From Burkholderiales bacterium (GTDB lineage Bacteria > Pseudomonadota > Gammaproteobacteria > Burkholderiales > Burkholderiaceae), in assembly GCA_947372535.1 (NCBI GenBank), contig CANBUA010000030.1:1-26369 (forward strand): a stretch of 26,369 nt of DNA, given 5' to 3'. The notes below the pieces were generated by a model. The model was given only the letters and a program-made list of their open reading frames with translations, made no database searches and was not told where the DNA came from. The translations under genes were made by a program, and so were the position numbers. Below are positions 5,632 to 12,486 of this stretch, piece by piece. The first letter of the stretch is position 1. Each line of letters starts with the position of its first letter.

Positions 5632-8067
5632 CTATTTGAAGCCCTCGACATTCGTCATCAGATCAATGAAGAATGAATGGTGGGCAAAGAAATCAAAACC
5701 AACCACATCGCGCTGAACCAAATTCGGCATGAACAGAGTATCGGTTAGCCCCCCTCTTGCCCCGTTTTCATAAGAGTACACAAAGGAAGGCGTTGTCGGG
5801 AGATGAATGGAAATATGATTACCAAGCACAGTAGAACCTTGCGGATCAGCAACGCTGCTTGGTATGCCATTTGGGTTGATGCTGGCTTCATACATATTGG
5901 CTTTGGGCACATTGATCAGCCACGAGACTGATCCCGTGTCAAAAATGACCATCTGTTTGGTGTTGGGGGCTCCCACATCGGCGCTGACGGTTTGCGAAAA
6001 CGCTGCGCCCAGATAGTCGCTGGCAGTCGGATTCGAAACATCTATCGTGGCAGCCTGAATTTCGGGTTGGCAGGCTGAAATGCCATCCGTTGTTGTGCCT
6101 TGCGGTTGAGCCCGGCCGGGGCAGGTCAATGGCACAGTATCAAAGCCTGACTTGATTGCGCGATTCAAACCAACGGTCAAGTAGGGCGCCGCGTTGGTGC
6201 AACTGCCAAAGAGACCGCCTTGCGACGCCGTGCAGCCAGGCACAATGGAGATGGGGTTGAGCAGGAAACCGGCATTGACCCCGGGCCCATAATTGACATA
6301 ACGCATGGCACTGACCAAGTGGCAAGTCGTCTTGGATTGGCTGTTGCAAATTGTCAGCGCTGCAGGAGCCGGATCGGGGGATTGCTGACCAGTTTGGGTT
6401 ACAGCGATAGAGTCAGCGCTGCCGTTGACCCCAAATATGCCCAAAAAATCTTGATTTTTTGTTTTGTCCAGCCCATTCCCATCTTTTACGCTGTAATAAA
6501 GAAATATCGGCATTGTTCGGGACTGGATTTCGCCCTTCGCACCAAACGTCAAGGTTGCAAAAGCGAGATTGCCTTTGAAAATCGTCACGAGCTCAGGCTT
6601 GGAGGCCAGACCAAACGTCTTGGTTGCAGCCAGGGTGGTCACCGTGATGCCACCGTACTGAAGCGTACTTTGCCCATTGAAGACGAAGCCGCTTTCGCTC
6701 ACCATTGACCCTGGCAAAACCGCCCTTGCGTCGAGCGTGACGCCTGCAGAACCGGTATCAAACCCAAGCAGCAGCGGCGCACCACTGAGACTGCCCAAGC
6801 TCCCTACATGGGTCACGGGCATCACAACACGGTTTCGGGTGGTGAACAAATCGACCGGCGTGGGCACCAGCACGGGCGTGCCGGATGCGCCGGCAGGAGC
6901 CCCCTGCGTCGCTGGCTTGCCGGGCACCAAAACCAAGTCCCGCACTTGGCTGGGGCCATCGGCTGGACCTGCGCTCAATGCTGTGAGTGCACCGGTGGCG
7001 CCTACGGCGAACTGCGAAACAGTGTTGTCTCTGGTATTGGCGGTATAGATAAACTTGCCGGTGACGTCAATCCTGATGCGAAAAGGGTCCAATCCAGTTG
7101 TCACCTTCGCTGGCGACATGGGTGTCACAGAGCCACTGGCACCGACAAAGTATTGAGAAATTGTGGCTTCAGCTTGGTTGCAGACGTAGAGAAACTGGCC
7201 GCTGGGGTCAAAAACCATGCCGGTAGGGGTCATGCCAGAGGGTAGTTGCTGGGACTTGGTCAAACTCCCATCCATCTGAATGGCATATTGCCATATGGTG
7301 TTGTCACCATTGTTGGCGACATAGACATATTTTCCAGCTGGATCAACAGCTGCGAATTTTGGACCTTGGCCTGTGGTGACGGCAGCAGCACCCAGTAACG
7401 CCAGTTGGCCGTCAGGCCCAATTGAAAATTGAGAAATGGATGCGTCTGCGAAATTCGTGACATAGGCGTGTGTGCCGCTTGGGTCGATGCTGACCGAAAC
7501 AGGCCCGTGTCCGCTGCCAATGGCGCCAACTGGCAGTGCAGCCAATGCGCCGTCAGGCCCAATCGAGTATTCGGAAATCGTGTTGTCGTTGGCGTTCGTG
7601 ACGTAGGCGAATTTCCCGTTCGGTGTGATTGCCATATACACCGGATTCCTGCCTGTAGAGGTGGGGGCAGAACCCACGGGATTCAGGCTGCCAGTCGGCC
7701 CGATGGCGTACTGAGATACAGAATTTCCAAGCCCATTCACCACATAGATGTTGAGACCATTGGGGTGTGCGACGACAATCGCCGGATTCTGCCGGGTGCC
7801 GACCTTTGCCGGCGACTGCGTTGTAAGCTCTCCCGTTGAGCCCTGTGTGTACTGAACCAAGGTGTTGTCGGCAAAACCTATTGCATAGGCATACTGTGGT
7901 GTCAACGCAGGGGCGTTACTTGGAACCCCTCCGATACCACCGCCACCACTGCTGCCGCCTCCACACCCGCTGACGAGGCCAGCCAAAGCCAGCAGCCCAG
8001 CCCACAGCCGCACATGGTGGAAAACACCAGACAGGCTGGTGGCTGAATTCAGTGTTGGTTTTTTCAT
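5632..8067 (-). CDS. Lipoprotein: seven-repeat YVTN propeller fused to a DUF3443 (pepsin-like) domain
   Basis: The 811-aa product has a lipobox L-V-S-G-C (Cys35) and a Gly/Ser linker. Seven YVTN-type repeats of about 47 residues follow (about 57-383; for example YVTNANDNTISEYSIGPDG), then a DUF3443 domain (about 400-811). In the latter I see D437-T-G-S440, a possible flap Tyr in LQYGGITV (Tyr471), a hydrophobic-Gly segment FLGIFGV (541-547), a second D710-T-G-S713, and a C-terminus VVGFDFF...FFIDLMTNVEGF. These match the two active-site loops, the psi-loop glycines and the C-terminal strand of pepsin-family aspartic proteases. Six Cys between 574 and 666 may form disulfides. The ATG at 8067 has AAGGA just upstream; a GTG at 8082 is the alternative. 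Protease activity is inference. Confidence 0.85.
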   Translation of the reverse strand: MKKPTLNSATSLSGVFHHVRLWAGLLALAGLVSGCGGGSSGGGGIGGVPSNAPALTPQYAYAIGFADNTLVQYTQGSTGELTTQSPAKVGTRQNPAIVVAHPNGLNIYVVNGLGNSVSQYAIGPTGSLNPVGSAPTSTGRNPVYMAITPNGKFAYVTNANDNTISEYSIGPDGALAALPVGAIGSGHGPVSVSIDPSGTHAYVTNFADASISQFSIGPDGQLALLGAAAVTTGQGPKFAAVDPAGKYVYVANNGDNTIWQYAIQMDGSLTKSQQLPSGMTPTGMVFDPSGQFLYVCNQAEATISQYFVGASGSVTPMSPAKVTTGLDPFRIRIDVTGKFIYTANTRDNTVSQFAVGATGALTALSAGPADGPSQVRDLVLVPGKPATQGAPAGASGTPVLVPTPVDLFTTRNRVVMPVTHVGSLGSLSGAPLLLGFDTGSAGVTLDARAVLPGSMVSESGFVFNGQSTLQYGGITVTTLAATKTFGLASKPELVTIFKGNLAFATLTFGAKGEIQSRTMPIFLYYSVKDGNGLDKTKNQDFLGIFGVNGSADSIAVTQTGQQSPDPAPAALTICNSQSKTTCHLVSAMRYVNYGPGVNAGFLLNPISIVPGCTASQGGLFGSCTNAAPYLTVGLNRAIKSGFDTVPLTCPGRAQPQGTTTDGISACQPEIQAATIDVSNPTASDYLGAAFSQTVSADVGAPNTKQMVIFDTGSVSWLINVPKANMYEASINPNGIPSSVADPQGSTVLGNHISIHLPTTPSFVYSYENGARGGLTDTLFMPNLVQRDVVGFDFFAHHSFFIDLMTNVEGFK

Positions 8068-8213
8068 TTCTTCCTTGGCCACTTTGCTGACACCTCACCG
8101 TGATCGCAACTGGCTCCGGCTTGGTGGAGGCAAGGCATTTCAATCGTGAAAAAGGCGCTGGCCAGACTGGCCAGTGATTCAACGGATTTGGATTTTCTGC
8201 CTGGTTTTGATCT

Positions 8214-8269
8214 TGGGCGTATGGCGTGCGCCAGCGCTGGTTACCGCTGACGGTCAGCGTTGACGCCCA
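8214..8269 (-). other. Three-stem nested inverted-repeat structure between the two DUF3443 genes
   Basis: Outer arms TGGGCGT (8214-8220) and ACGCCCA (8263-8269) enclose two further inverted repeats. One is the palindrome CCAGCGCTGG (8231-8240); the other has arms CGCTGAC and GTCAGCG around one base (8245-8259). No T-run follows, so it is not a standard Rho-independent terminator. As RNA it could form a multi-branched fold in the 262-nt gap; as DNA the inner palindromes could be protein-binding sites. Confidence 0.4.
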
Positions 8270-8329
8270 TCCGCGCAGCACCGGGCGCCATGCTGCACGC
8301 CGAAAATCGGCTTGTTTGCGCGGCAGCGA

Positions 8330-9640
8330 TCATTTGAAGCCTTCTGTGTTGGTCGCGAAATCAATGAAAAAGGCGCGGGTGGTGAAAAAGTCGATGCCTA
8401 CGATGCTGGGTGAACTTGCACCCTGCCTGAGTTGGGTCGCGGTGGTCGTTCTTGGCGCGCCTGTTGCGTATGCATAGTCAACGCCCGTTGATGTCGTGAT
8501 CGACAAGGCCTCGCCCGAGGCAATCCAGTTACCTCCCGTGAACATCGCTGGGTTGTATGACGCGCTCGATGGCGAATTGATCACGTTGTGTGCGGTGCCA
8601 GTATCAAACACAACGCCAGTTTTGAAGTTCTGATTCAAAGTGGTATCGCTGAAGGTGATATTGGGCAGGAATGGTTGGCATGGTGATATGCCGGCCCCAG
8701 AGGTGTCTTTAGGCTGGTTGCCAGGGCATTGGAGGGTCTCCGTTGTGAAACCGGACTCTGACGCGCTGGTCAACCCGACGGTGAAAATATGGGCCTGGGT
8801 GCATCCGGCCCAGCTGCTGACATCACACGATGGTTGGAGTGTGGCTGGGCTCAGCATGAAGCCAGCATGGATGTCCGCGCCATAGCTCAAATAGCGCAGC
8901 GGGCTCACCATGTGGCAGCTGGTGGTGGATTGCGGCGTGCAAATTGACAGCGCTGTCGGCGTCGCACTGCCGGCCACCACCATGAGATTGGCGGCCGTAT
9001 TGATACCGAATATACCCTGTTGGGTCGGCAACTGCGTCACCAGGGTGGGCGGCTTGCCTGAGGCCACACCCGACGTATCCATGATTTTGTAGTAAATGAA
9101 TATCGGCATGCTTGCCGTGGTCAATTCGCCGTTGGCGCCAAATGTGACGTTGGCAAAACCCAGGTTTCCATACTGGGTTGTGCCGTCAAATGACTTGCTT
9201 GCCTGCACGTTGGTGACGGTGATGCCGTTGTACTGCAGTGTGGTGGCACCCTGCGGGAATACAAATCCATCGCTGCTTACCATGCTCGCTGGAAACAGCG
9301 CTTGTGCGTAAACCGTCATCCCTGCAGAACCCGTGTCCAGGATGAGGGGCAAGGCCGATGGCAAGGGCTGGTTGCCCACTGCGGTGATCGGCACATAAAG
9401 CCTGGCATCGTTGAACACGCCCGTCTTGCCGGCGGCAGACCCTGCGGGGTAGATCGCCACGCTGGCCGAAGCTTGGACGGTTGTGGGCGTTTGGGGCGCC
9501 GACGATGTCTGGACTGTCCCCTGCGAATTGCCGCCACCGCCACCGCCACCGCAAGCAGTCAATATCAGCGTGCTCGCAAGGGAAAGGATGTGATAAATTT
9601 TACGAGGCGAAAAGCCGGATATTGTGGCTTGGTACTTCAT
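8330..9640 (-). CDS. DUF3443 lipoprotein (candidate pepsin-like aspartic protease)
   Basis: The 436-aa product has a lipoprotein signal ending L-T-A-C (Cys30), seven glycines and a Ser/Thr-rich linker, then one DUF3443 domain (about 62-436). Aspartic-protease-like features are D102-T-G-S105, a possible flap Tyr137 in LQYNGITV, QQGIFGI (207-213), D346-T-G-T349, and a C-terminus SIVGIDFF...AFFIDFATNTEGF. The layout parallels the C-terminal half of the neighbouring propeller fusion, including paired Cys (234/242, 272/280, 305/321), so the two are paralogues. The expected location is a membrane-tethered position in the periplasm or on the surface. The start at 9640 has only a distant AGGA. The gene diverges from the response-regulator gene across a 331-nt regulatory region. 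Substrate unknown. Confidence 0.87.
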   Translation of the reverse strand: MKYQATISGFSPRKIYHILSLASTLILTACGGGGGGGNSQGTVQTSSAPQTPTTVQASASVAIYPAGSAAGKTGVFNDARLYVPITAVGNQPLPSALPLILDTGSAGMTVYAQALFPASMVSSDGFVFPQGATTLQYNGITVTNVQASKSFDGTTQYGNLGFANVTFGANGELTTASMPIFIYYKIMDTSGVASGKPPTLVTQLPTQQGIFGINTAANLMVVAGSATPTALSICTPQSTTSCHMVSPLRYLSYGADIHAGFMLSPATLQPSCDVSSWAGCTQAHIFTVGLTSASESGFTTETLQCPGNQPKDTSGAGISPCQPFLPNITFSDTTLNQNFKTGVVFDTGTAHNVINSPSSASYNPAMFTGGNWIASGEALSITTSTGVDYAYATGAPRTTTATQLRQGASSPSIVGIDFFTTRAFFIDFATNTEGFK

Positions 9641-9734
9641 TTAAGCTGCGCTTTCCTGAGTTTGGGTTGAGCGATTTGAGCGCCCACATTTATTTACTGT
9701 ATCCGCGGCAACTGCCCAAAATTGCCGAAGCAAG

Positions 9735-9772
9735 GCGACGTGTTGCGACGTTTTGCGACACGGGTGTCGCAA
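9735..9772. promoter_or_regulatory. Phased GCGAC repeats plus palindrome, candidate response-regulator site
   Basis: GCGAC occurs at 9735, 9745 and 9755, exactly 10 bp apart. The last copy is half of a perfect inverted repeat TTGCGACA-N4-TGTCGCAA (9753-9772). Direct repeats on one face of the helix are typical of OmpR/PhoB-family response-regulator sites. The array lies about 15 bp upstream of the weak -35 candidate for the DUF3443 gene. The repeats are seen directly; the binding protein is inference. Confidence 0.55.
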
Positions 9773-9877
9773 TTCAGGCGGCCTGCATCGGCGCTGCCTG
9801 GGTTGGAAGGCTGCGCCCAAACGGTCAAGAAATGCTTGCGCTCAAACGGGCCTCATATCCAAGGGCAAATGCCAAAT

Positions 9878-9905
9878 GGTGCAACTGAGTCGGTGCAACT
9901 GAGTC
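9878..9905 (+). repeat. Exact 14-bp tandem direct repeat (2 x GGTGCAACTGAGTC)
   Basis: Two contiguous identical copies lie 66-94 nt upstream of the response-regulator start. This could be an autoregulatory operator or a small local duplication. Confidence 0.6.
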
Positions 9906-9971
9906 GAGTAGGATGACTGGCCTTTTGATGGCTTCACTCTTCTCTGAGAACCAACACTCGCTGCCTCCGTG

Positions 9972-10703
9972 ATGACAACCACCGCTGTGCTCATCGTTGA
10001 CGACGATGCCGAGCTTTCGGCCATGTTGGTGCGCTTGCTGGAGGGGGAGGGGTGGGCGGTCAACGCGGTCGGCAGCGCTGCGCAGGCGGAGTCGTTGCTG
10101 GCATCGCGGCTGCCCTCGGCGGTCTTGCTGGATGTCATGCTGCCCGACGCCAATGGCCTGGACCTGTGCCGACGGTGGCGCAGCGCTTACCCAGGCCTGG
10201 GCATCTTGATGCTGACCGCGCGCGGCGACCCGATGGACCGCGTGCTGGGCCTGGAACTGGGCGCTGACGACTATCTGCCCAAGCCGTTTGAAAAGCGAGA
10301 ACTGATCGCCCGGCTCCGTGCGTTGATCCGCCGGCAGTTGGGAACGGGTGACGCCGCTTCCACGCACAGGCAGTTTGGTCAATTGCGGGTGGACCTGATT
10401 CGCCGCGAGGTGCTGGTGAGCAACCTGGCGATCCGGTTGACCAGCGTTGAATTCAAGCTGCTGGTTGAGCTGACCCGCACGCCGGGGCAAGTGGTGTCGC
10501 GGCAGCTGTTGAGCGATGCCGTGCAGGCAGGCAGCTATCGACCACAAGACCGGACCGTCGATGTACAAGTGGGCCGGCTTCGCAGAAGGCTGGCTCAAGC
10601 CACGCCAGGCTGTGATTGGATCGATACCGTGCGCGGTGAAGGCTACGCATTTGTGCCACGGGCCTTTGGGGCACACCCGCAAGAAGATGCTCAAGCGTTT
10701 TGA
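9972..10703 (+). CDS. OmpR-family response regulator
   Basis: The 243-aa protein has an N-terminal receiver domain (about 4-118) with acidic residues D10-D11-D12, phospho-acceptor D54 in LLDVMLPD, T82 and K104. A C-terminal winged-helix DNA-binding domain (about 132-230) follows, containing LTSVEFKLLVEL, the DRTVDVQVGRLRRRL recognition helix region and the IDTVRGEGYAF wing. It is a complete phosphorylation-controlled transcription factor. The ATG at 9972 is preferred over the overlapping GTG at 9969; neither has a strong ribosome-binding site. Its 3' end overlaps the kinase gene by 17 nt, so the pair is translated together. Its probable targets, inferred from position, are the divergent DUF3443/propeller genes and its own promoter. 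Confidence 0.95.
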   Translation: MTTTAVLIVDDDAELSAMLVRLLEGEGWAVNAVGSAAQAESLLASRLPSAVLLDVMLPDANGLDLCRRWRSAYPGLGILMLTARGDPMDRVLGLELGADDYLPKPFEKRELIARLRALIRRQLGTGDAASTHRQFGQLRVDLIRREVLVSNLAIRLTSVEFKLLVELTRTPGQVVSRQLLSDAVQAGSYRPQDRTVDVQVGRLRRRLAQATPGCDWIDTVRGEGYAFVPRAFGAHPQEDAQAF

Positions 10704-12000
10704 TTCTCTTCTGGCGCGGCTGTTGTTCACACAACTGGCACTTCTGTTCATCGCTTTGTTCACCATCAGCGCGCTGGTGATCGCTGAGCGCAACCGTGTG
10801 TTGGCCGAACAAACCACTTTTTTTGTTGGGCCGGCACTCGTCGCGGCCACCCGGAATCTTCCCCGGGCGCAATGGCCCTCTGAGGCGGACAGCTTGGACC
10901 TCGAACGCCATGAGCGCCTGCCGCCAGGTTTCAAGTTGAACGTCACGCGCATGCCTGCGGCGCAAATCTTCATCGAGGAACTGGCGCGCTTCGGCCTGAC
11001 GGTCGATGAGACCAGGGTCAGCCGTCGAAATGGGCTCATCGTCATGTGGGCGCATGCCAGGTGGCGCGACTCCCCGCCCATCTGGCTGAGTGGCTACGTA
11101 CTCGGGTTGGAGACGCAGGTGCCCACACGCTTGCTCGCGGCCATGGCACTGCTTTTGGTGGTGAATGGCGCCATCGTTTGGCGCTTTGCCAGTCGGGTGA
11201 CGCGGCCACTGGCTCAACTGCGCCTGCGCATGCAGGCTCACGCCTTGGCTGGCATCCACCCTGGCGACGCTCCTCCACCGATGGAGGAGGCCGGCAAGTA
11301 TCCGCGAGAACTCGTCGCGATCGACAAAGCTTACAGGCAACTGGCTGATCGTTTGCAGCGCAACGAGCGTGAGCGCGCGCTGCTATTGGCCGGGGTGTCA
11401 CACGATTTGCGCAGCCCACTCAGTCGCATTCGGCTTGCTGCAGAGATGCTGCGCGAGTCGCCTGAGAATCAGGCCGGCGTGTCGTCCATCACGCGCAATG
11501 TGGATCAGGCCGACCAGCTCACCGAGAGCTTCCTTGAGTTCATACGCACCGGTACGGTGGCATTGAACCAGCGTGTCAACCTGGCCGACGCGGCTCGGCT
11601 GGTCGGTGTGCAATTCGCGCTGACCGACCCACTGTTGCGCGTGCGCGCCCCTGATTCGCTTTGGCTTGGTGGCGCGCACGCCCTGCTGGTTGAGCGCTTG
11701 ATCTTCAACCTTGTCGACAACGCCTTGAAACACGGGGGTACGCCGGTTGAAGTCAGCGTGACCCAGCAAGACGAGATGGCCACAATCTGCGTCTCTGACG
11801 CAGGACCAGGCCTGCCCGAGAAGGACGCCGGTCGCATGCTGGAGGCGTTTTCCAGAGGTGACGTCAGCCGAGGATTGCCGGGCTTTGGGCTGGGCTTGGC
11901 CATTTCGCAGCAAATCGTCGTGAGACTCCGCGGAGAGCTCGTCTTTGGTCAAGAACGCGATCGGCACCAGGTTCAAGCGCGCTTTCCCTTGAACAGATGA
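10687..12000 (+). CDS. EnvZ-type sensor histidine kinase
   Basis: The 437-aa kinase has TM1 (about 12-33), a periplasmic sensor loop of about 110 residues, TM2 (about 148-166) and a HAMP segment. HisKA carries the phospho-acceptor His239 in LLAGVSHDLRSPLSR. HATPase_c has N-box NLVDNALKHGG (341-351), G1 DAGPGLP (371-377) and G2 GFGLGLAISQQ (399-409). All catalytic residues are present. The ATG at 10687 overlaps the end of the response-regulator gene, as is usual for such pairs; the ribosome-binding site is weak, consistent with coupling. The small periplasmic domain has no recognisable ligand-binding motif, so the signal is unknown. The neighbouring lipoproteins and the envelope are the obvious place to look. 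Confidence 0.95.
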   Translation: MLKRFDSLLARLLFTQLALLFIALFTISALVIAERNRVLAEQTTFFVGPALVAATRNLPRAQWPSEADSLDLERHERLPPGFKLNVTRMPAAQIFIEELARFGLTVDETRVSRRNGLIVMWAHARWRDSPPIWLSGYVLGLETQVPTRLLAAMALLLVVNGAIVWRFASRVTRPLAQLRLRMQAHALAGIHPGDAPPPMEEAGKYPRELVAIDKAYRQLADRLQRNERERALLLAGVSHDLRSPLSRIRLAAEMLRESPENQAGVSSITRNVDQADQLTESFLEFIRTGTVALNQRVNLADAARLVGVQFALTDPLLRVRAPDSLWLGGAHALLVERLIFNLVDNALKHGGTPVEVSVTQQDEMATICVSDAGPGLPEKDAGRMLEAFSRGDVSRGLPGFGLGLAISQQIVVRLRGELVFGQERDRHQVQARFPLNR

Positions 12001-12049
12001 GCGCAGAAACTGGACTGCCGGTAGTTGAGTAGACATCCTGTGCCTATCC

Positions 12050-12137
12050 GTTCAGGACTTGCTCCGTCGCTACCACCATGATCTACGCCCATGTCCTCAA
12101 GGTAGGCGGCGGCGCAGTACGGAGCCCTTTGGTCTAA
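12050..12137 (+). pseudogene. Fragment of an integron-type tyrosine integrase (IntI C-terminus)
   Basis: The frame from 12066 reads [20 protein letters not shown] then PLV and a stop. This matches the well-known end of integron integrases ([21 protein letters not shown]), including the catalytic Tyr at 12084-12086. Just upstream, 12050-12064 reads VQDLL in another frame, which is the preceding segment of the same protein. The four residues expected between them (GHSD) are missing through a deletion of about 11 nt that shifts the frame. Nothing recognisable of the rest of the integrase is present. It is a dead remnant and shows that integron or related recombinase activity once touched this site. 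Confidence 0.8.
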
Positions 12138-12234
12138 CTACCCGGTACTGAACAGCCGCAAAGCAATCATTGGTGAACTTCCGCTTCCAGCCTTGACCGG
12201 ACATTGCTCGCGACGCAATGACGCATGCTGTGCG

Positions 12235-12282
12235 GAGTTCAGTTTTAAATGCAATGAACCGGCAAGAGTTCAGAGTTAAATG
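12235..12282 (+). repeat. Pair of 17-nt direct repeats, possibly an IS-element end
   Basis: GAGTTCAGTTTTAAATG (12235-12251) and GAGTTCAGAGTTAAATG (12266-12282) match at 15 of 17 positions with starts 31 nt apart. A TGTGCG precedes the first copy. Subterminal repeats of this kind near a TGT end occur in IS21-like elements, so this may be an orphan end. That assignment is inference; the repeat itself is directly visible. Confidence 0.45.
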
Positions 12283-12359
12283 AGTGTCCCATTCGAAAGT
12301 GCGTGATCATGTCGCACGCAACTTGTTGATCTAGCAGCACTCAAGGTTCAGCATTGGGT

Positions 12360-12385
12360 GAGAACCGACACAGTTGTCGGTTCTC
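12360..12385. repeat. Perfect 11-bp inverted repeat (hairpin)
   Basis: Arms GAGAACCGACA and TGTCGGTTCTC flank a 4-nt loop CAGT. The right arm runs into the 24-nt repeat at 12377. There is no T-run, so it is not a typical terminator. It could be a recombinase-binding site or element terminus. Confidence 0.65.
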
Positions 12386-12400
12386 AATGAGTCTCAAACT
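12377..12400 (+). repeat. 24-nt direct repeat, right copy (partner at 178-201)
   Basis: This copy matches the left one at 21 of 24 positions in the same orientation and overlaps the right arm of the hairpin. The left copy lacks the opposite hairpin arm. Together they frame the lower-GC block. Confidence 0.5.
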
Positions 12401-12486
12401 GTCGCAAGTGATTCTTCGGTGGTCTGGGCTCCGGCCTGGGCGCGAGACATATTTGTTTGACGACCGGCGTTATTGACCTACCCGAC

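Larger units (their letters stand above)
9641..9971. other. Divergent promoter region between the DUF3443 gene and the two-component genes
   Basis: This 331-nt gap holds no gene. It contains a weak minus-strand promoter candidate for the DUF3443 gene: TTGGGC at 9714-9719 and TAAATA at 9691-9696, 17 bp apart. It also has a phased GCGAC array ending in a palindrome (9735-9772) and an exact 14-bp tandem repeat (9878-9905). Both arrays lie where a response regulator acting on either divergent promoter would be expected. Confidence 0.5.
12001..12486. other. Gene-poor stretch with mobile-element debris
   Basis: No intact gene is visible. The stretch contains the frameshifted tail of an integron-type integrase (12050-12137), a pair of 17-nt IS-end-like repeats (12235-12282), a perfect 11-bp hairpin (12360-12385) and the right copy of the 24-nt repeat (12377-12400). 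It separates the lower-GC propeller/DUF3443 block from the higher-GC genes to the right. The promoter of the acyl-CoA synthetase gene must lie here but is not obvious. Confidence 0.6.

Noticed and set aside
12132..12281. Possible attC site: GTCTAAC (12132) and GTTAAAT (12275) fit the RYYYAAC and GTTRRRY core patterns
   Set aside because: The two cores are not complementary to each other, the span is longer than usual, and the intervening sequence lacks the paired L boxes. The GTCTAAC also overlaps the integrase stop codon.
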